This document shows positions 42,801 to 54,320 of a stretch of 64,000 nucleotides of DNA, one piece after another. The stretch spans positions 5,788,501 to 5,852,500 of the forward strand of contig CM034388.1 in the NCBI GenBank assembly GCA_019925095.2, written 5' to 3'. The notes under the pieces are model-generated. The model did not search any database and was not told the origin of the DNA. It saw only the letters and a program-made list of their open reading frames with translations. Numbering within the stretch: the stretch's first letter is position 1; every line of letters begins with the position of its first letter. This DNA is from Dendrolimus kikuchii. Its lineage: Eukaryota; Arthropoda; Insecta; Lepidoptera; Lasiocampidae. The translations under genes were made by a program, and so were the position numbers.

Positions 42801-43844
42801 TAAAACTATTTTTTTTTAATGCTATTTAAATGGTACTTTGTGTCCCGGGAATTGCAAGTCAAGCTTGGACGAAATCGCGGGCATATTTTAAATAAATATG
42901 ACCCCTGTTCCTAATATTCGAATATTACTGCTTGATTTACAATAAAACATTTTCCCAAATAAGTACTAACTAAACTATAATGTGTATACCTGATTATGTC
43001 GGTCACTTTCACTTAAATATTGTTGTAACATTAATAATAATGAATTCATCTTTTCACATTTATTGTAAGCTATTGAATCAATATAGCTAGCAGTATTTAG
43101 GCTATTTTAATAAAAATTATAAATTAAAAAACAAGGGTAAGCGCTAGGCTACACGTGACCGTATCTTAGCACCGACGCGGCGCTCGATAGCAGCCGGCGA
43201 ATGTCAGAGCCACTGACTTTAATTTGTTAAGAAATTTGAACTGTTGTTTTCCAACGTGCGTCCAACACGCATACGGCCACTTATTTACTATTAGATTGTA
43301 ATTTTTAATATTATTCGACGCAGAAGGCTATTTTTACAGAGGACTCTGATCTCTTATTCGAAGAAAACAATCTTATACATTTAGAGTGTGTAATCCGATA
43401 AATGCCTGCGCACCCTTGGTAGCCATAGGGCTTCGGATTTATTACTTTCACGTTAAGAACTCAAAGGGCGCTCCACATTCCCGCGAGAAAATCTTGAGAA
43501 ATGTCAGTGTGGAAATAATTTCCATAGGCACTGCAGTGCCAGCTAACGGCGAATTGTAGTAAAATCGATACTTTATGATCCTTCTTTATAAAAGTCGACT
43601 TACATGTGCCAGCTTTTATGATAATAATATAATCGTTCAAATTGTGACGAAGTTTATCGCAGTCACGCATAACCGACATCCATTTTTTATAAAAGTAACA
43701 CTCTTCGCCACTAGGTGGCAGTGTCTCTTTGGTAATAGTTTCCCATATACGCTCAAAATTCAAATGCATCTCGAGAGAAGTTAGCTCCTTTTGTTTGCGC
43801 AGGTGCAGTCAAGTGTTAGTTAACTTTCATTATACCTTTTTTCC
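42801..43844. other. intergenic DNA, no gene seen
   Basis: 43140-43270 is GC-richer (ctacacgtgaccgtatctta, ccaacgtgcgtccaacacgc) and may be a decayed mobile element. The 102-codon minus-strand frame at 43461-43769 has no domain. Confidence 0.4.
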
Positions 43845-44150
43845 GAGGAGAATTCCTTTTAAGGCCGAGCCACCGCGGGGAAAGCGCAGTGGGGCACATG
43901 GGATTCGCTATGCCAAGGTGGCACTAGCCTCTTGCAGAAGTGTTATTGCCAACCTGTCGGCGATACCCACTAAAACCCCTTGCCGTTCTTCTATACGTCC
44001 CTCTCCAGGCTGTGGGCTCGCTCGGGCATTCACTCCCAGCTCGGACGGACCTGTGCCAGCCCGTCCACGAGAGCTAGACATGTCCAACTACCTCGGGCTC
44101 ACCCACGAGGTGAGAGAAGACGGGCGGGACGGTGCGCGCTCCTAACTTTC
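43845..44150 (+). mobile_element. GC-rich repeat, probable LINE 3' region
   Basis: Blocks cgaggagaattccttttaag, cagtggggcacatgggattc gctatgcc, ggtggcactagcctcttgca and cgatacccactaaaacccct. An inverted copy is at 50480-50690 and a diverged plus copy at 20090-20410. The two overlapping plus frames of 138 and 90 codons are not conserved between copies. Confidence 0.45.
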
Positions 44151-44449
44151 ATTACGCCTGACAGTAGGAAGTGTGCAAGAGATGCTATACAAGTTCGAAT
44201 AGCGGTCGAGCGAGAGGCAATTTATACGAGCAGCTGTGCACGAATCACCTAGTGAACCTTATGCTTCATTTACAATTATGGGCAGTTCCACGGTAACAAG
44301 CAGAACAGTTATGAGGAAAGTGGACAGCGCAAGTATGTAAATGCAACTTATTTGACATTACATTTAATATTCGCCCTGCCTATTTTCCTGCTTGCTGCCG
44401 TTAAAGAAGGCATAATGTAAACGAGGTGTTACAAGTTGGTTATAGTAGT

Positions 44450-44906
44450 GCACAGAACAATCGAACGGATAGGAACAAACGAGACCTTGATTGGAGACTG
44501 CGTTTCGGTAAACGTAGTGTCGGACGCCCTCCAGCGCGATGGACTGATGACCTCCGTAAAACCGCGTACTTACCTGCGAGCCGTAGCCGTTGCATTTACT
44601 GTAAGCAAATAGCATAGTGTGGACGTGGCTCGCGAACGTACCGCGAGCAGCTCTCACCGAGCCCGAGCAAAGGCCGCGGCAGTCGGCGCTGTCAAAGGCA
44701 CCGTTAAAATTCCTCGAAAGGGGGAGCAAGCAGTAGCCCGTGAGCCACGTGTACACTAGAATATTCGCTCGGTTACAGATATGGCTCGCAGGTGAGTACA
44801 CGGCTAAAGGTCGCCGGTAGCCGTTGGATGAGAAAGGCGGAGGGCCGGGATGTGTGGCGCCGAGTTGGGGAGGCCTACGTCCAATAGTGGACTGCGATTG
44901 GCTGAC
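44450..44906 (+). mobile_element. LINE 3' remnant, interrupted (VGRPPARWTDDL family)
   Basis: 44464-44570 translates to RDLDWRLRFGKRSVGRPPAR WTDDL. After about 200 bp of unrelated GC-rich sequence, 44800-44906 reads GRRWMRKAEGRDVWRRVGEA YVQ and ends ccaatagtggactgcgattg gctgacgac. The same family as the inserted tail at 39183-39414. Confidence 0.7.
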
Positions 44907-45245
44907 GACAACAGAGAACGATGACGTGTAGGAACTTCAAGGACGCATTAAGTTTTGCTAGTACTATGACTACGACATCCTCCACACCATCGTTGACAAA
45001 TTAGTAATACATACATACATGTAATATTCCGCGAAATACAATTTAAGTGTCGTCATTAATTTATCATACAATCGCAATGACTACCTTCCTCCGATTGTTG
45101 TTAAAATGGTTTTGTTTGACCATTGTGTTGAAGAATTTATTAAACAAATCTTATTCGAGTTGTACATTATCTGTGTGGTCATTCCTTACCGGGTTTCTAT
45201 ATCTTATTATTCATTATTTTTATCTTACTATTGACAAATGACAAG
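44907..45245. other. AT-rich DNA with part of a MITE end
   Basis: The part near 45187-45235 (ggtttctatatcttattatt) looks like a left end of the MITE that follows. No gene. Confidence 0.4.
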
Positions 45246-45384
45246 GCTAGTTCCTATATCTTACTAACCGATCATTTGCCTTACTATTCGTTAAAATTTG
45301 ACATAAGCTGCATTACGTTATGTCAAAATTCAACCGATGGTAATAAGGCAAGTGAATAAATAGTAATATAGGGACCACCGGCCA
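45246..45384. mobile_element. MITE, inverted-repeat element of 139 bp
   Basis: The left half agttcctatatcttactaac, catttgccttactattcgtt aaaatttgacataa is mirrored by the right half ttatgtcaaaattcaaccga tggtaataaggcaagtg and agtaatatagggacc. Nearly the whole element is a palindrome around gctgcattacg. Related copies: 56757-56893, 53255-53365 and fragments near 1011, 2361, 36225 and 47525. Confidence 0.8.
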
Positions 45385-46935
45385 TAAGCCATTATTAGGT
45401 TCATCATTTATGTCTGCATATGGGATGTATCAACCAGTGATTAATATAAACATAAAAACGAATCATTCAATGTCATTAAATAGAAGTCGTTACACTTTCA
45501 ATTCTGTGCCTTTTAGACGGATCAATTTGATTTAATTGGGTTGATCCGTTTATTTTCAATATTACTTGTGTGGAGTTTAAGTGTCACATTTTAACCAGTA
45601 TTAGTCCAGTTAAATAAGTCGAAAAAAGTGATAAATGTTGAAATTAAAGACAATAAGCTATAAACTTATCAAAACCTTTAGTATTTATTCTGCAAGTTGT
45701 CTCAAAAGTCATAAGATCACGTCCGCGTCTTAAGATATTCAAGGTCAAAGGTATTGAAAAGCGAAGAGTCCAGCGCTCAGTCATCACGGCGTATTTTAAG
45801 GTCAGCCATGAATCTCCGCATATAGTGCCTACAGAGGTGTAACCCTAATTTGACTGGTTTATTATGTAAAGCAAATGACTTGATAATTAGATATAGAAAC
45901 CTGTCGTCTACCTGGCAGAGATCGTGAATGTTAGGGTTTTGGGTTTGTATATTAAAACAAGAATTATCGTTTCTTGTCAAACTTGAAACATCGAAAATTA
46001 TCGAGTAAATGAATAATACTATTTTTTTATAAGTATAGTAGAGCATAGATTATTCCGACTAGTTAGGGTAACGTGGATGTGTTCGGAAAACCGGTTTTTT
46101 TGGATAATCGAACTGTATTGATTCAGCCATACATATTTGTGTATAAGTGAATAAAAACCTTATCTATTATATCTTTAATGACAAATAGGAATGAAAAAGT
46201 GTAGATAGTCTTGTAATACTAATAATACATGTAGGTACTGTAGCGTCCAGCGGTTTCCGAGCTTATCGGGATCTTTAATAAGAGAATATATAGTTTATAT
46301 TATAAACGAAGAAACTTTTACAATCATGTGTTCAGTTCGCGGCCAGATACAATTCTGTTCTCTATTGTTTTGGGAGGCGTTCCACGAATTAATTTCAATA
46401 ATTATATTTCTTAATATATATAACGGCTAAAGAGGTTAGTCGTTACAGTACATACTACTTAGGTACAATTAACGCTTAAAAAAATCTTCAATATTCCTTT
46501 GTCGAAGCAAGCCCATCCGCTTACGAGCGGCTAGGTCACGTACATTTTTAAGGACAGATACTTGATACTGGTCGCTTTCAGTTTGTGTTTCAAACCATCA
46601 TAAGACAATATCTAAGCAAGTAAACGCTTCAGAAGCACCAATTAGGTTTTCATCTTTATTATCTGAACTTGTAGACGTCGTAGTTCGGATAAGCGATCGT
46701 TCGGTTGTTCGACGTTCGGATAATCGACGCTCCAATGTATTGGATTTAAACGTGCATAATGCGCACATAGAAGGTTTCGTAAATGATAATGACCCTTACG
46801 AAATACTTCGATGTGCCTTGTCCGAGACTCGTTTGACCCATTTTATATTCATTGTTATAGGCCGTTTTTAATGTCCTACATCCATTCGTCTTAGATACTA
46901 CAGGTCGTAAAAAAATCTACCAAAAAAAACCGATT
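45385..46935. other. intergenic DNA, no gene seen
   Basis: Contains a hairpin acggatcaa/ttgatccgt at 45518-45550 and a patch of short repeats with cgttcgg and ataatcgac (46680-46735). The minus-strand frame 45777-46046 (VDDRFLYLIIKSFALHN) lacks support. Confidence 0.4.
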
Positions 46936-47351
46936 TCAAGAGTAACTAAAAAGCAAATAAATATTTTCTACATCTTGAAGTCGGTGCGAAGTAAAACATA
47001 ATAATTACTATATTAATAAACTAGCTGATGCCCGCGACTTCGTCCGCGTGGTGCGGTTTTTTAACTATCACACGGGAACTCTAAGTTTTCGGGATCAAAA
47101 GCATCCTCAATTTAAATTTAGCCGGCACAAACAGTGAAACAAAAATTTTGAAAAAAATCTAAATTAGTTCTATGTCACTTCTTACATCCCCCCTTACTCG
47201 GTATTTAGCATTTTTTTTCATTATACAGAAATGCGACTTCCACAGTTTTATTATATGTATAGATTTGTTGCTGTTTTTTATTTTTTACTTGGCACCGACT
47301 TGAAGATGTACAAAATATATTAACATTTTTTGCTTTTTAGTTACTCTTGAA
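46936..47351. mobile_element. foldback element with arms of about 65 bp, split by a retroposon
   Basis: The left arm tcaagagtaactaaaaagca to gaagtcggtgcgaagtaaaa pairs with the right arm acttggcaccgacttgaaga to ctttttagttactcttgaa. The middle (47030-47270, ctagctgatgcccgcgactt cgtccgcgtgg to atatgtatagat) is an inserted ctagctgac-type retroposon. A second, diverged copy without that insert is at 55089-55266. Confidence 0.75.
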
Positions 47352-47965
47352 GATATTTTTATTTTTCATTTTTAAGTTAGGATATCCAATAACAACAAAT
47401 TTATATCATACTACCCGTAGCTGTACTGAATTCAATGCAAAAAGAATGATCAAAATCGATTCAGAAACAAAAAGGTTATGACGGAACATTATAAAAAAAT
47501 ACCTACACGACGAATTCAGAACCTTTTTTAAGTCGTATAAAAATTTGACATAAACTCCAATTTAAGTAATTTCTATTTTCTACCAGTGGTAATAGAATGG
47601 GTAGCTAAGCTACTACTATTTTCGTTGTATATTGATCTTAAAAATGAAAGTGAAATATTCACTTTCGTCGTCTCTGGGTAACACGTGACTCATGTTCGAA
47701 CTACGTGTCGTATCTCGTCGTGTTTTATCGTTGCACACTTAAAACCAAACAAGTGTGGCACAGAATGATAATTCTGGCACAATGACTCAGAAGGATCGTG
47801 GGTTGTGGGAAGTAAATTTTAGTTTTATATTAAACTGGAAAGTGCATCTTTTATGCGGTTCACAAATACACACGTTGTATATCTCTAAATTAAACAATAT
47901 ACGTTTGTGTTCTGGCTATATGCAACGGCTAGTGTTAATATCAGACGGATCAACCTAAATAAATT
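47352..47965. other. AT-rich DNA with an unsupported small ORF
   Basis: A 67-codon frame (47755-47958, MAQNDNSGTMTQKDRGLW...) ends eight bases before a MITE. It has no domain and no splice context, so I do not call it a gene. 47525-47615 contains a MITE fragment. Confidence 0.35.
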
Positions 47966-48130
47966 ATAATAAAACTACGTTTTAATGGTTTTCGACCGCG
48001 TACGAATCGTGACGACGTGTATTTTCTTTGATATTCATTCCTGATCACGGCTACTGAAAAATGGTCGAAACGTCGGAGTAAAAATCAAATAAATACCGCG
48101 CTTAAAACCGTTAAAACGTAGTTTTATTAT
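47966..48130. mobile_element. MITE with 23-bp terminal inverted repeats (ccgacgtttcggcc family)
   Basis: The ends 47966-47988 (ataataaaactacgttttaa + tgg) and 48108-48130 are inverted copies with one mismatch. The inside contains gatcacggctactgaaaaat ggtcgaaacgtcgg, shared with 17321-17740 and 60637-60760. No ORF. Confidence 0.85.
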
Positions 48131-48203
48131 GTGTACTAGTCACTAGTACAGAACTAAAATATCGAATGATTCAAGTTTATATGGATCGGCCACTTTATTT
48201 TGT

Positions 48204-48457
48204 CCGTGAAGGGACGGAGAAAGAATACTACTATATTAATTTCCTGCGACCCGCCAGCCTGTCGTATGAGGCGTCAAAACAACCGACAGTTAGGTGGTAG
48301 GGCATTTGTCCGTCTGGATGGCTACCACCCCTGGTCTTAAGTATACCGCCATAACAACCTTGAGTTGTGTTCCGGCATTAGTGGCCAGGTTCCAGCCTTC
48401 GTTTTCCATCAGGTGAGCTGTCTGGCTGTCTGCTGAACATGTGGAATAAAAAAAATC
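48204..48457 (+). mobile_element. SINE-like retroposon, copy 9 (diverged, internal deletion)
   Basis: gtccgtgaagggacggagaa through ctgctgaacatgtggaataa. The atttgtagcacctttggtgt segment is deleted and a 10-bp actactatat is inserted near the 5' end. Confidence 0.8.
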
Positions 48458-49329
48458 ATACAAATTGATAGAAATGTAATATCTGATTTTGGCTTTATAC
48501 GCCTGAGCCCATCCAGACCAGAGTAAAGGACGGGAAGTTCCTTTAAGATATTTACAGTGAGAAAACTCTAGCCTGGGGGATCTTAAGTTCCAATGAGGTA
48601 AGAAAAATAGAAAGAAAAAACATTGACTTGGTTTTTACAACATATATAGTAGCAAAACGTTATGTCTCATGATGGCAGGCGGCGGCTAGGTGGACAAAGG
48701 CTTAGACTCCTTAGATCCTTAAACCACGGAGGTCGCCATAGCGTTTAAACTTCTCGAAATATCCCCTACTCCATTCCATATTCGTACTTTAAGGCATCTC
48801 TGCTTTAAGTCACCATTTCACACTAAAAACACCACTCTCTGGTATAAAAAAAAAACAGAATGATGAAAAGAACTCTTGTTTTCATCGTGTCTGTCTTTGT
48901 ATGTCAGTCAATTATCTTGGAAACTACTGGGTTTAAATAAATTCAATTTGACGGGAAGGTATTGTCTGTATGACACTACAAAGCTATGTAATGAATTCGC
49001 GAAAAACTTATGTGTAACTAAGGCTTGAAAAAAATATTTTGGATACTTTTATGGATATTGATTTTTATGTATAAAGATAGTGGAACAAAGTTTTCTCTTC
49101 ACGTATTAATATATAGATATCTAAATGTATATAGTTATATCATTATTAATAATATACGTATATAAAAAGTCCGATAACCTCGATGTCCGTGCATGTTTAA
49201 TTACCATGCATCGTCCGATATATTGCTTTGCTTTTTAATATGAAGTTATTATCGTATTCTTCTTGATTTCGCTTAAAAATTAAGTAGATTTTCCTGCGAC
49301 TGTGTCGTTTGAAAGTATCATAATCATGG
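48458..49329. other. intergenic DNA, no gene seen
   Basis: 48650-48800 shows weak similarity to the pyrimidine-rich repeats (ccctactccattccatattc). No gene. Confidence 0.4.
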
Positions 49330-49595
49330 TTGTATAAATACTGATGGTATGGGCATGTAATAACGATGGATGAAAGTCATGTGACAAAAAGAATGTTAAA
49401 ACAAGATGGTTGATAAATTGATATAAGAGTGAAAGTAAAACAAATAAGATATGGGTGGATTGTGTGAAGGACTATAGAAGGAAGAGTCTACCACAAATGA
49501 TTGGGATAACGTTACAGAGAATTGAATTTTAAGAAACTCTCTATTGTAGCAAACAACTTGATTGGGTAGATGACCCGTGGTACTATCAAATATAA
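49330..49595 (+). mobile_element. LINE ORF2 C-terminal remnant (WMDCVKDDM family)
   Basis: Frames read YGHVxxxDESHVTKRMLK, then RYGWIV.RTIEGRVYHK. This follows the pattern WYGHVMRRDExxVTKRMLxM...RPRKRWMDCVKDDMxxKGV with many losses. Much more decayed than 17817-17998. Confidence 0.5.
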
Positions 49596-50479
49596 ATAAA
49601 ATTATTTTCACTAGTGGTCGCCCGTGGTCGAAATTCGACCATAATAATTAATGGCAAAGACTCTACTCTATAATCACAGATTTCGCTAAGGCTACACTGT
49701 TAATTTGACTTTAGCAACAAACAAAAGAGTATATATGCGTGTGTGTCAAATACATGGTAGTGTGTGTAATGTTTTTTGTTATTGATTTAATGTATTTTTT
49801 ATGCATAATTTTAAAAAAATATTAGCATTCTGCACTCCTTCTCTATATAAACTATAAGTGTGCTCAATTTCATAGTCCTCCGTCTGCGCAATTTTCGTAA
49901 AAAGGGATACAAAGTTTTTGCTGTGTTTTGCTTCACGTATTAATTTATTTTCATAAAAAAAAGTGGGAGCTAATGAAATTTACCATATTATGTAACTTTT
50001 TAAAAGATCATGATAAAAATAATTTTAATATCTGTTTAAACAATATATAATTATCTTTTTGATTTGTGTAAGATATGACATCATAACTTACTATTTTCGT
50101 ACAAAATCTACGAGGCTTCGGTGTTTAGTATGATAATAAAGTGTTTTAATTTACTTTACTTTCAACTACCTTTACGCCGAATTGATTGTCTTATTGCAGC
50201 TCTTTCTCGCTTAACTATTCACCTCTCTATATCATTAATCGTGAACATATTTAAAACTTCATAAGTTACAAATTTTATAGGCCAATGTTACGTTAATGAC
50301 CGTCTTTTCGTGTGAAAATGCAGCGACCGTAAACCTTTATAATAAAACACGAATGAATTAGAAAACGAGTGGCGGCCGTGTGCGTGTTTGATTCGCGAAT
50401 GGTTCTTCTGTATATAATACGTATATTAAAAATGTTTTTGCAGATAAGGAAACGCTTATGTTTTTGCCCAGTAATAACA
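49596..50479. other. AT-rich DNA, no gene seen
   Basis: No open frame of note, and no repeat boundary recognised. Confidence 0.4.
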
Positions 50480-50690
50480 TAACCCGGGCTGGAGGTGATT
50501 GCGCGTGTGAGCCCACAGCCCGGACAAGAAGATTGGACAGGGGTTTTAGTGGGTATCCCTAACTGAGGCTTGGCAATAGCACTTTACACACGAGATGCTA
50601 GTGCCACCCAGTCCTGGCGAATCCTACGCATCGGCCGCGACCTTTACCCCATCGCACGGCCTATGGTCTGCGATTGGAATTACCCAGTAA
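50480..50690 (-). mobile_element. GC-rich repeat, inverted copy of 43845-44150
   Basis: ggggttttagtgggtatccc, gaggcttggcaatagcactt, gagatgctagtgccaccca and ggcgaatcctacgcat are the reverse complement of the matching blocks at 43900-43985. Confidence 0.5.
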
Positions 50691-50901
50691 AAAAAAGTAA
50701 TAATGTAACTACAAAAAACTTCTAAATTCAACATGGTGCTACAGGTCCATTCTGCTCGTTATGGTGTTTCATTATAAGTGTTCTATGGACATTTTGGTTC
50801 AAACACAACGCTTGTTTTCTTTACGTCCTTTATTTGTATGTCATTGTCATCTTTCTTACAAAGTAAGAGGGCTACCTATTTAGTGGAAACACAAAATAAC
50901 T

Positions 50902-51205
50902 GGAATGCTCCGGTGGTTCGGGCATGTGGAAAGAATGCATGATGAAAGAATGACTAAACAGATATACAATGCAAAAGTGGATGGATGCAGAAGTCGTGGA
51001 AGGCCACGACACACCTTCCATGATCAAATTGATCGTGTACTAGCAGAAGGTGATGTCAGGAGCCTTAAGAACAGACGAGCTTGCATGACAAGAGTTATGA
51101 ATGTCAAAAAGCAAGTGAGGTGTGTAAGAATAAGCCTAAATGGCACTCTGTTGTCCGTGCCTACCCCGCAAGGGAACTGGCGTGAAGTTATGTATGTATG
51201 TATGT
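50902..51205 (+). mobile_element. RTE-type LINE, 5'-truncated copy with 11-bp target duplication
   Basis: Starts at MLRWFGHVERMHDERMTKQ and keeps the frame to ACMTRVMNVKK. A small deletion (KEASE to KQ) then shifts the frame. Tail (TATG)4. acaaaataact at 50891-50901 and acaaactaact at 51206-51216 match at 10 of 11 positions. The 112-codon frame that runs on past the tail is not a gene. Confidence 0.88.
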
Positions 51206-51311
51206 ACAAACTAACTAAAAATGAAGGGTGGCCATACATGTAATGAGTTGAATTTTTTTTAATAGACGTAGTGGTCGTCCATTAGATGTCGTTATTCGTT
51301 AGTTAGCCGTT

Positions 51312-51530
51312 TGCCAGGTGGTAGGGTATTTGCCCGATTGGATGGTTACCACCCCTGGTCTAGAGTATGCCGCCATAACAACCTTGAGTTGTGTTCCAGG
51401 TTCCAGTCTCCCTTAAGAGATCAGCAACGCATTTGTAGCCTTTGGTGTTGCAAATTTCCATAGGCGATGGTAACCGCTTTCTATCAAGTGGGCCGTCTGC
51501 CTGTCTGATGAACTCCTGAAATAAATAAAT
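51312..51530 (+). mobile_element. SINE-like retroposon, copy 10 (5'-truncated)
   Basis: gccaggtggtagggtatttg to gatgaactcctgaaataaat, with a deletion after gtgttcc. It has the same 5' breakpoint as copies 3 and 8. Confidence 0.87.
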
Positions 51531-52026
51531 AAAAGTTAGATCTTCAAATATCATGACGAGGACTTTAATTAAATAATAACTTTTTTATGTAAATGACATT
51601 GAAATATTAGTTTAAAAAAGTCATAAATAATGTGGCTCCCTCTCTAACTTTCAAAGTATGAAGTTTTCGCTTTAAAAGGTACACTGTAGAAGGTACAAAG
51701 CACCCAGGTTGATTTAATTAAAAAATTGACAATCAAAACCATTATAATTTTTGAACACTATGAATCGCACAGGGCCCCTTATTGCTTGTTTAAAATGGTA
51801 TAATTATTAAGAAATCGAAAAGTTAAAATTATATTATTATAATAAGTATTATGTTCTTAAGTGAAAGTTTAAAAAGGCAACTTTTACTTGGAAAGGCGCA
51901 TTCTTAATGACGTTAAAATTAACTGATGATTAGTCAATATGTGACCGAGAAATAGCGGGCTATGTTTTCTTTAGGGCTGTAGCTTAGGAGTGAATGTGAT
52001 ATTTATTAAGTAGCTGAATTAAGTCC
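51531..52026. other. AT-rich spacer, nothing recognised
   Basis: No open frame or element recognised. Confidence 0.4.
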
Positions 52027-52326
52027 TGCACTGCAGCACCGCAAAATCTCCGGAGTGACGCTCGCGGACCGCGTTCGTAATACCGAAGTAAGAAAGAGAG
52101 TTGGTCTGAAAGAGAGTGTCGGGGTGAAGGTAAGGAAAGGAATGCTCAGGTGGTTCGGGCATGTGGAAAGAATGCATGATGAAAGAATGACTAAATAGAT
52201 ATACAATGCAAAATTGGATGGATGCAGAAGTCGTGGAAGGCCACGACACACCTTCCATGATCAAATTGATCGTGTACTACCAGAAGGTGATGTCAGGAGC
52301 CCTAAGAACGAACGAGCGTGCATGAA
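52027..52326 (+). mobile_element. RTE-type LINE, internal fragment without tail
   Basis: ctgcagcaccgcaaaatctc through agaacgaacgagcgtgcatg, translating SGVTLADRVRNTEVRKRVGL and MLRWFGHVERMHDERMTK, then a stop (TAG) where other copies read Q. It ends before the (TATG)n tail, so its 3' side was lost after insertion. Confidence 0.85.
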
Positions 52327-53019
52327 GTATTACGTGTTGTATGTACTATAACGATGTGAATTGATAATGGCCTTCATATGGATCTCATCGACTTCAACTG
52401 GACGGCCAGAGCGTTCAGCATTTTACAATGAAAAACACCAGAACGCAATCTGGCAAACCAATTTTGACATTTTTTGGGTAGCTACACATTGAATACCATC
52501 CTGCGAAATGTTCATGTAGACCTTGTAATTTTTTAAGGTAATTGGATGTTATGTACAAAGTCTAAAGAACGGATGAACGTAACAATTCTCTATGGGTTTT
52601 TGCCACAAATGGCTACGTAACTTTAAATTAATTGGTAAATTGCTTTGAATCGTGTGTGTCAGCCCTACCGTGAAGTTCATTGAACTGCAACACCTCTCAT
52701 TGATTTTTAAACTTGCAAATATCGCTCAAACTGCATTCATTATGCGTTACAAACAAGAAATTTCTCTCCTTTCACTTGTCTCAAAAACACAACAAACTAT
52801 TACTGTTAGTATTCTAGAAAAAAATTAGCCGCATTAAATAAAAAGTTTCTGCATAAACAGCGCGTATATATATAGTTTATTCGATCCTACTTTGAAAATA
52901 AATAAAGCGCTAAAAACCCAGATTGATAACAAGTTTACAACAAAAGGATATTGGGCCTGATTTTTAGCATTGCAGAACTTGCAGATGTCAATCAAAAGGC
53001 GACTTTATGCCGGTCGGCT
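52327..53019. other. AT-rich spacer, nothing recognised
   Basis: No open frame or element recognised. Confidence 0.4.
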
Positions 53020-53245
53020 TTTTTAGGGCCACGCTCACGACCAACCCAAGTGGAACTATTCGACACACCTCTTGACATGGGTCGTTGTGTGATTGAAAAT
53101 GATGACGTCATGAGTGACGTTTTCGCCACGACCACAACGACTGCGGTCGCCTTGTGGCCGTCCCACAAGGCGACTGCGGTCGTTGTGGTCGGACGGACGG
53201 AGCATTTCGGGCGTTGCGAGCTACTAATGGAACGCCCTGTATATC
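53020..53245. mobile_element. foldback MITE with near-perfect 29-bp hairpin and TGACGTCA
   Basis: Contains gatgacgtcatgagtgacgt (TGACGTCA at 53103-53110). Arms 53129-53157 and 53163-53191 pair at 27 of 29 positions around a 5-nt loop. The right end gggcgttgcgagctactaat ggaacgccctg matches 22905-23306. The 124-codon frame across it is a by-product of the inverted repeat. Confidence 0.8.
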
Positions 53246-53254
53246 TTATGACAT

Positions 53255-53365
53255 TCCTTTACCTTACCATATGTGGAAAATCTACATTACTTTTAAAGGG
53301 CTTAATATCAATTTTTAACCAGTAGTAAGGCAAATGATTGATGGTAAGGTATGGGAACCTGGTAT
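53255..53365. repeat. MITE fragment (ccagtagtaaggcaa family)
   Basis: ttacctttaccatatg-type left part and taaccagtagtaaggcaaat, gtaaggtatgggaacc right part, as in 45246-45384 but with a degraded left half. Confidence 0.5.
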
Positions 53366-53693
53366 AAAACAAATTAGTTAGGCTGATAGTAAACAATGGA
53401 AAACAGAACAGATGAGGGAATTATGTATCGTTTTTAAGATTTTTTTATGTCGAATAAACGTGTAATTTGCATAAAAACCATACTAGAGTTTAAAACAACC
53501 CCATCTAAGCTTGGTTTTAGAAGTAGCAATTGATGAAGGAGTTATGAACGTATATTATACAAAATTATAGTTAAAAAACTTTGTTGATCATTTTCACAAT
53601 GTCTATTAATTGTAACATGGGACATGTTATCATGTTGTTTCATCATTTTATGTTTTTGTTTTGTTTCTACAATATGTTTGTATTGTTTTTCAG

Positions 53694-53736
53694 TTACAAT
53701 GATTTCTGCTGTAAACGAGTTTTTGGATGACTTGCG
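53694..53736 (+). CDS. candidate short first coding exon (MISAVNEFLDDLR)
   Basis: An excellent acceptor (gtttgtattgtttttcag) is followed by ttacaATG and a frame for MISAVNEFLDDLR, then a good GTGAGC donor. The exon is 43 nt and ends two nt into an arginine codon. That phase fits the esterase exon at 63642 (giving ...LRGGRMMEAP), which would make it the N-terminal helix of that enzyme across a 9.9-kb intron. A phase match alone has a one in three chance of being accidental. Confidence 0.4.
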
Positions 53737-54159
53737 GTGAGCGCATTTTTCGCTTGCGAATTTGATTTAATGCTTTTAAGACATTACTAAGAAACTATTA
53801 ATAATTACTAACAAAACTTACCAGCAACTAACAAAAAAATACTAACAAACTAATCAACGTTACTCTTAGGGTCGATTTATCATTCATCAGATAAAAGTTA
53901 TCAGTCGAATAAATTATAACCTGACTAAATTCAAAAGTGACACAATTCAACTGTTTTATTTATGCAACTATTATTTTTAATTTCCCCATGTTGTGTTTTA
54001 TTCTATAGAATAACTGTTGTCTTGTGATTGAAAAATCTGCCCTTGCTTTTGTAGTGGAACACTTACAAGCCAATAGATGGCGCTGTACAATAATTGAGGT
54101 CGTAAACGACTCCCGAAACGTACAAAGAATATATACAAATTTCCAACTTTTAATCGAGG
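53737..54159. other. AT-rich sequence, nothing recognised
   Basis: No frame or element. A short run of actaacaaa-like repeats lies near 53805-53855. Confidence 0.4.
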
Positions 54160-54320
54160 GGCCAGATTAATCCGATAGAGTCATTCCCGCAGCGGTCGAA
54201 CCTCATAGGAGGTGCCTCCTCGAGCGCGCTGCTTCCGGGCTGAACGCCTTCGCCGCCCCCACGGAGTCGGGAAGCCCGCCAAGCCCGGTATCACTAAAAC
54301 AGCCATCTGTGGTTATTCAG
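54160..54320 (+). mobile_element. GC-rich repeat fragment, probable LINE 3' region
   Basis: tcgaacctcataggaggtgc ctcctcgagcgc and ggaagcccgccaagcccggt atcactaaaac. The last block parallels ggcgatacccactaaaaccc at 43965. The 87-codon frame (54212-54475) has no domain. Confidence 0.35.

Noticed and set aside
44450..44617. Plus-strand frame with RSVGRPPARWTDDL as a host gene
   Set aside because: This motif is the known tail of LINE polyproteins, and the frame is broken by an unrelated insertion.
45777..46046. 89-codon minus-strand frame with VDDRFLYLIIKSFALHN
   Set aside because: Looks more protein-like than most, but no start context, splice sites or known domain. Probably part of an unidentified repeat.
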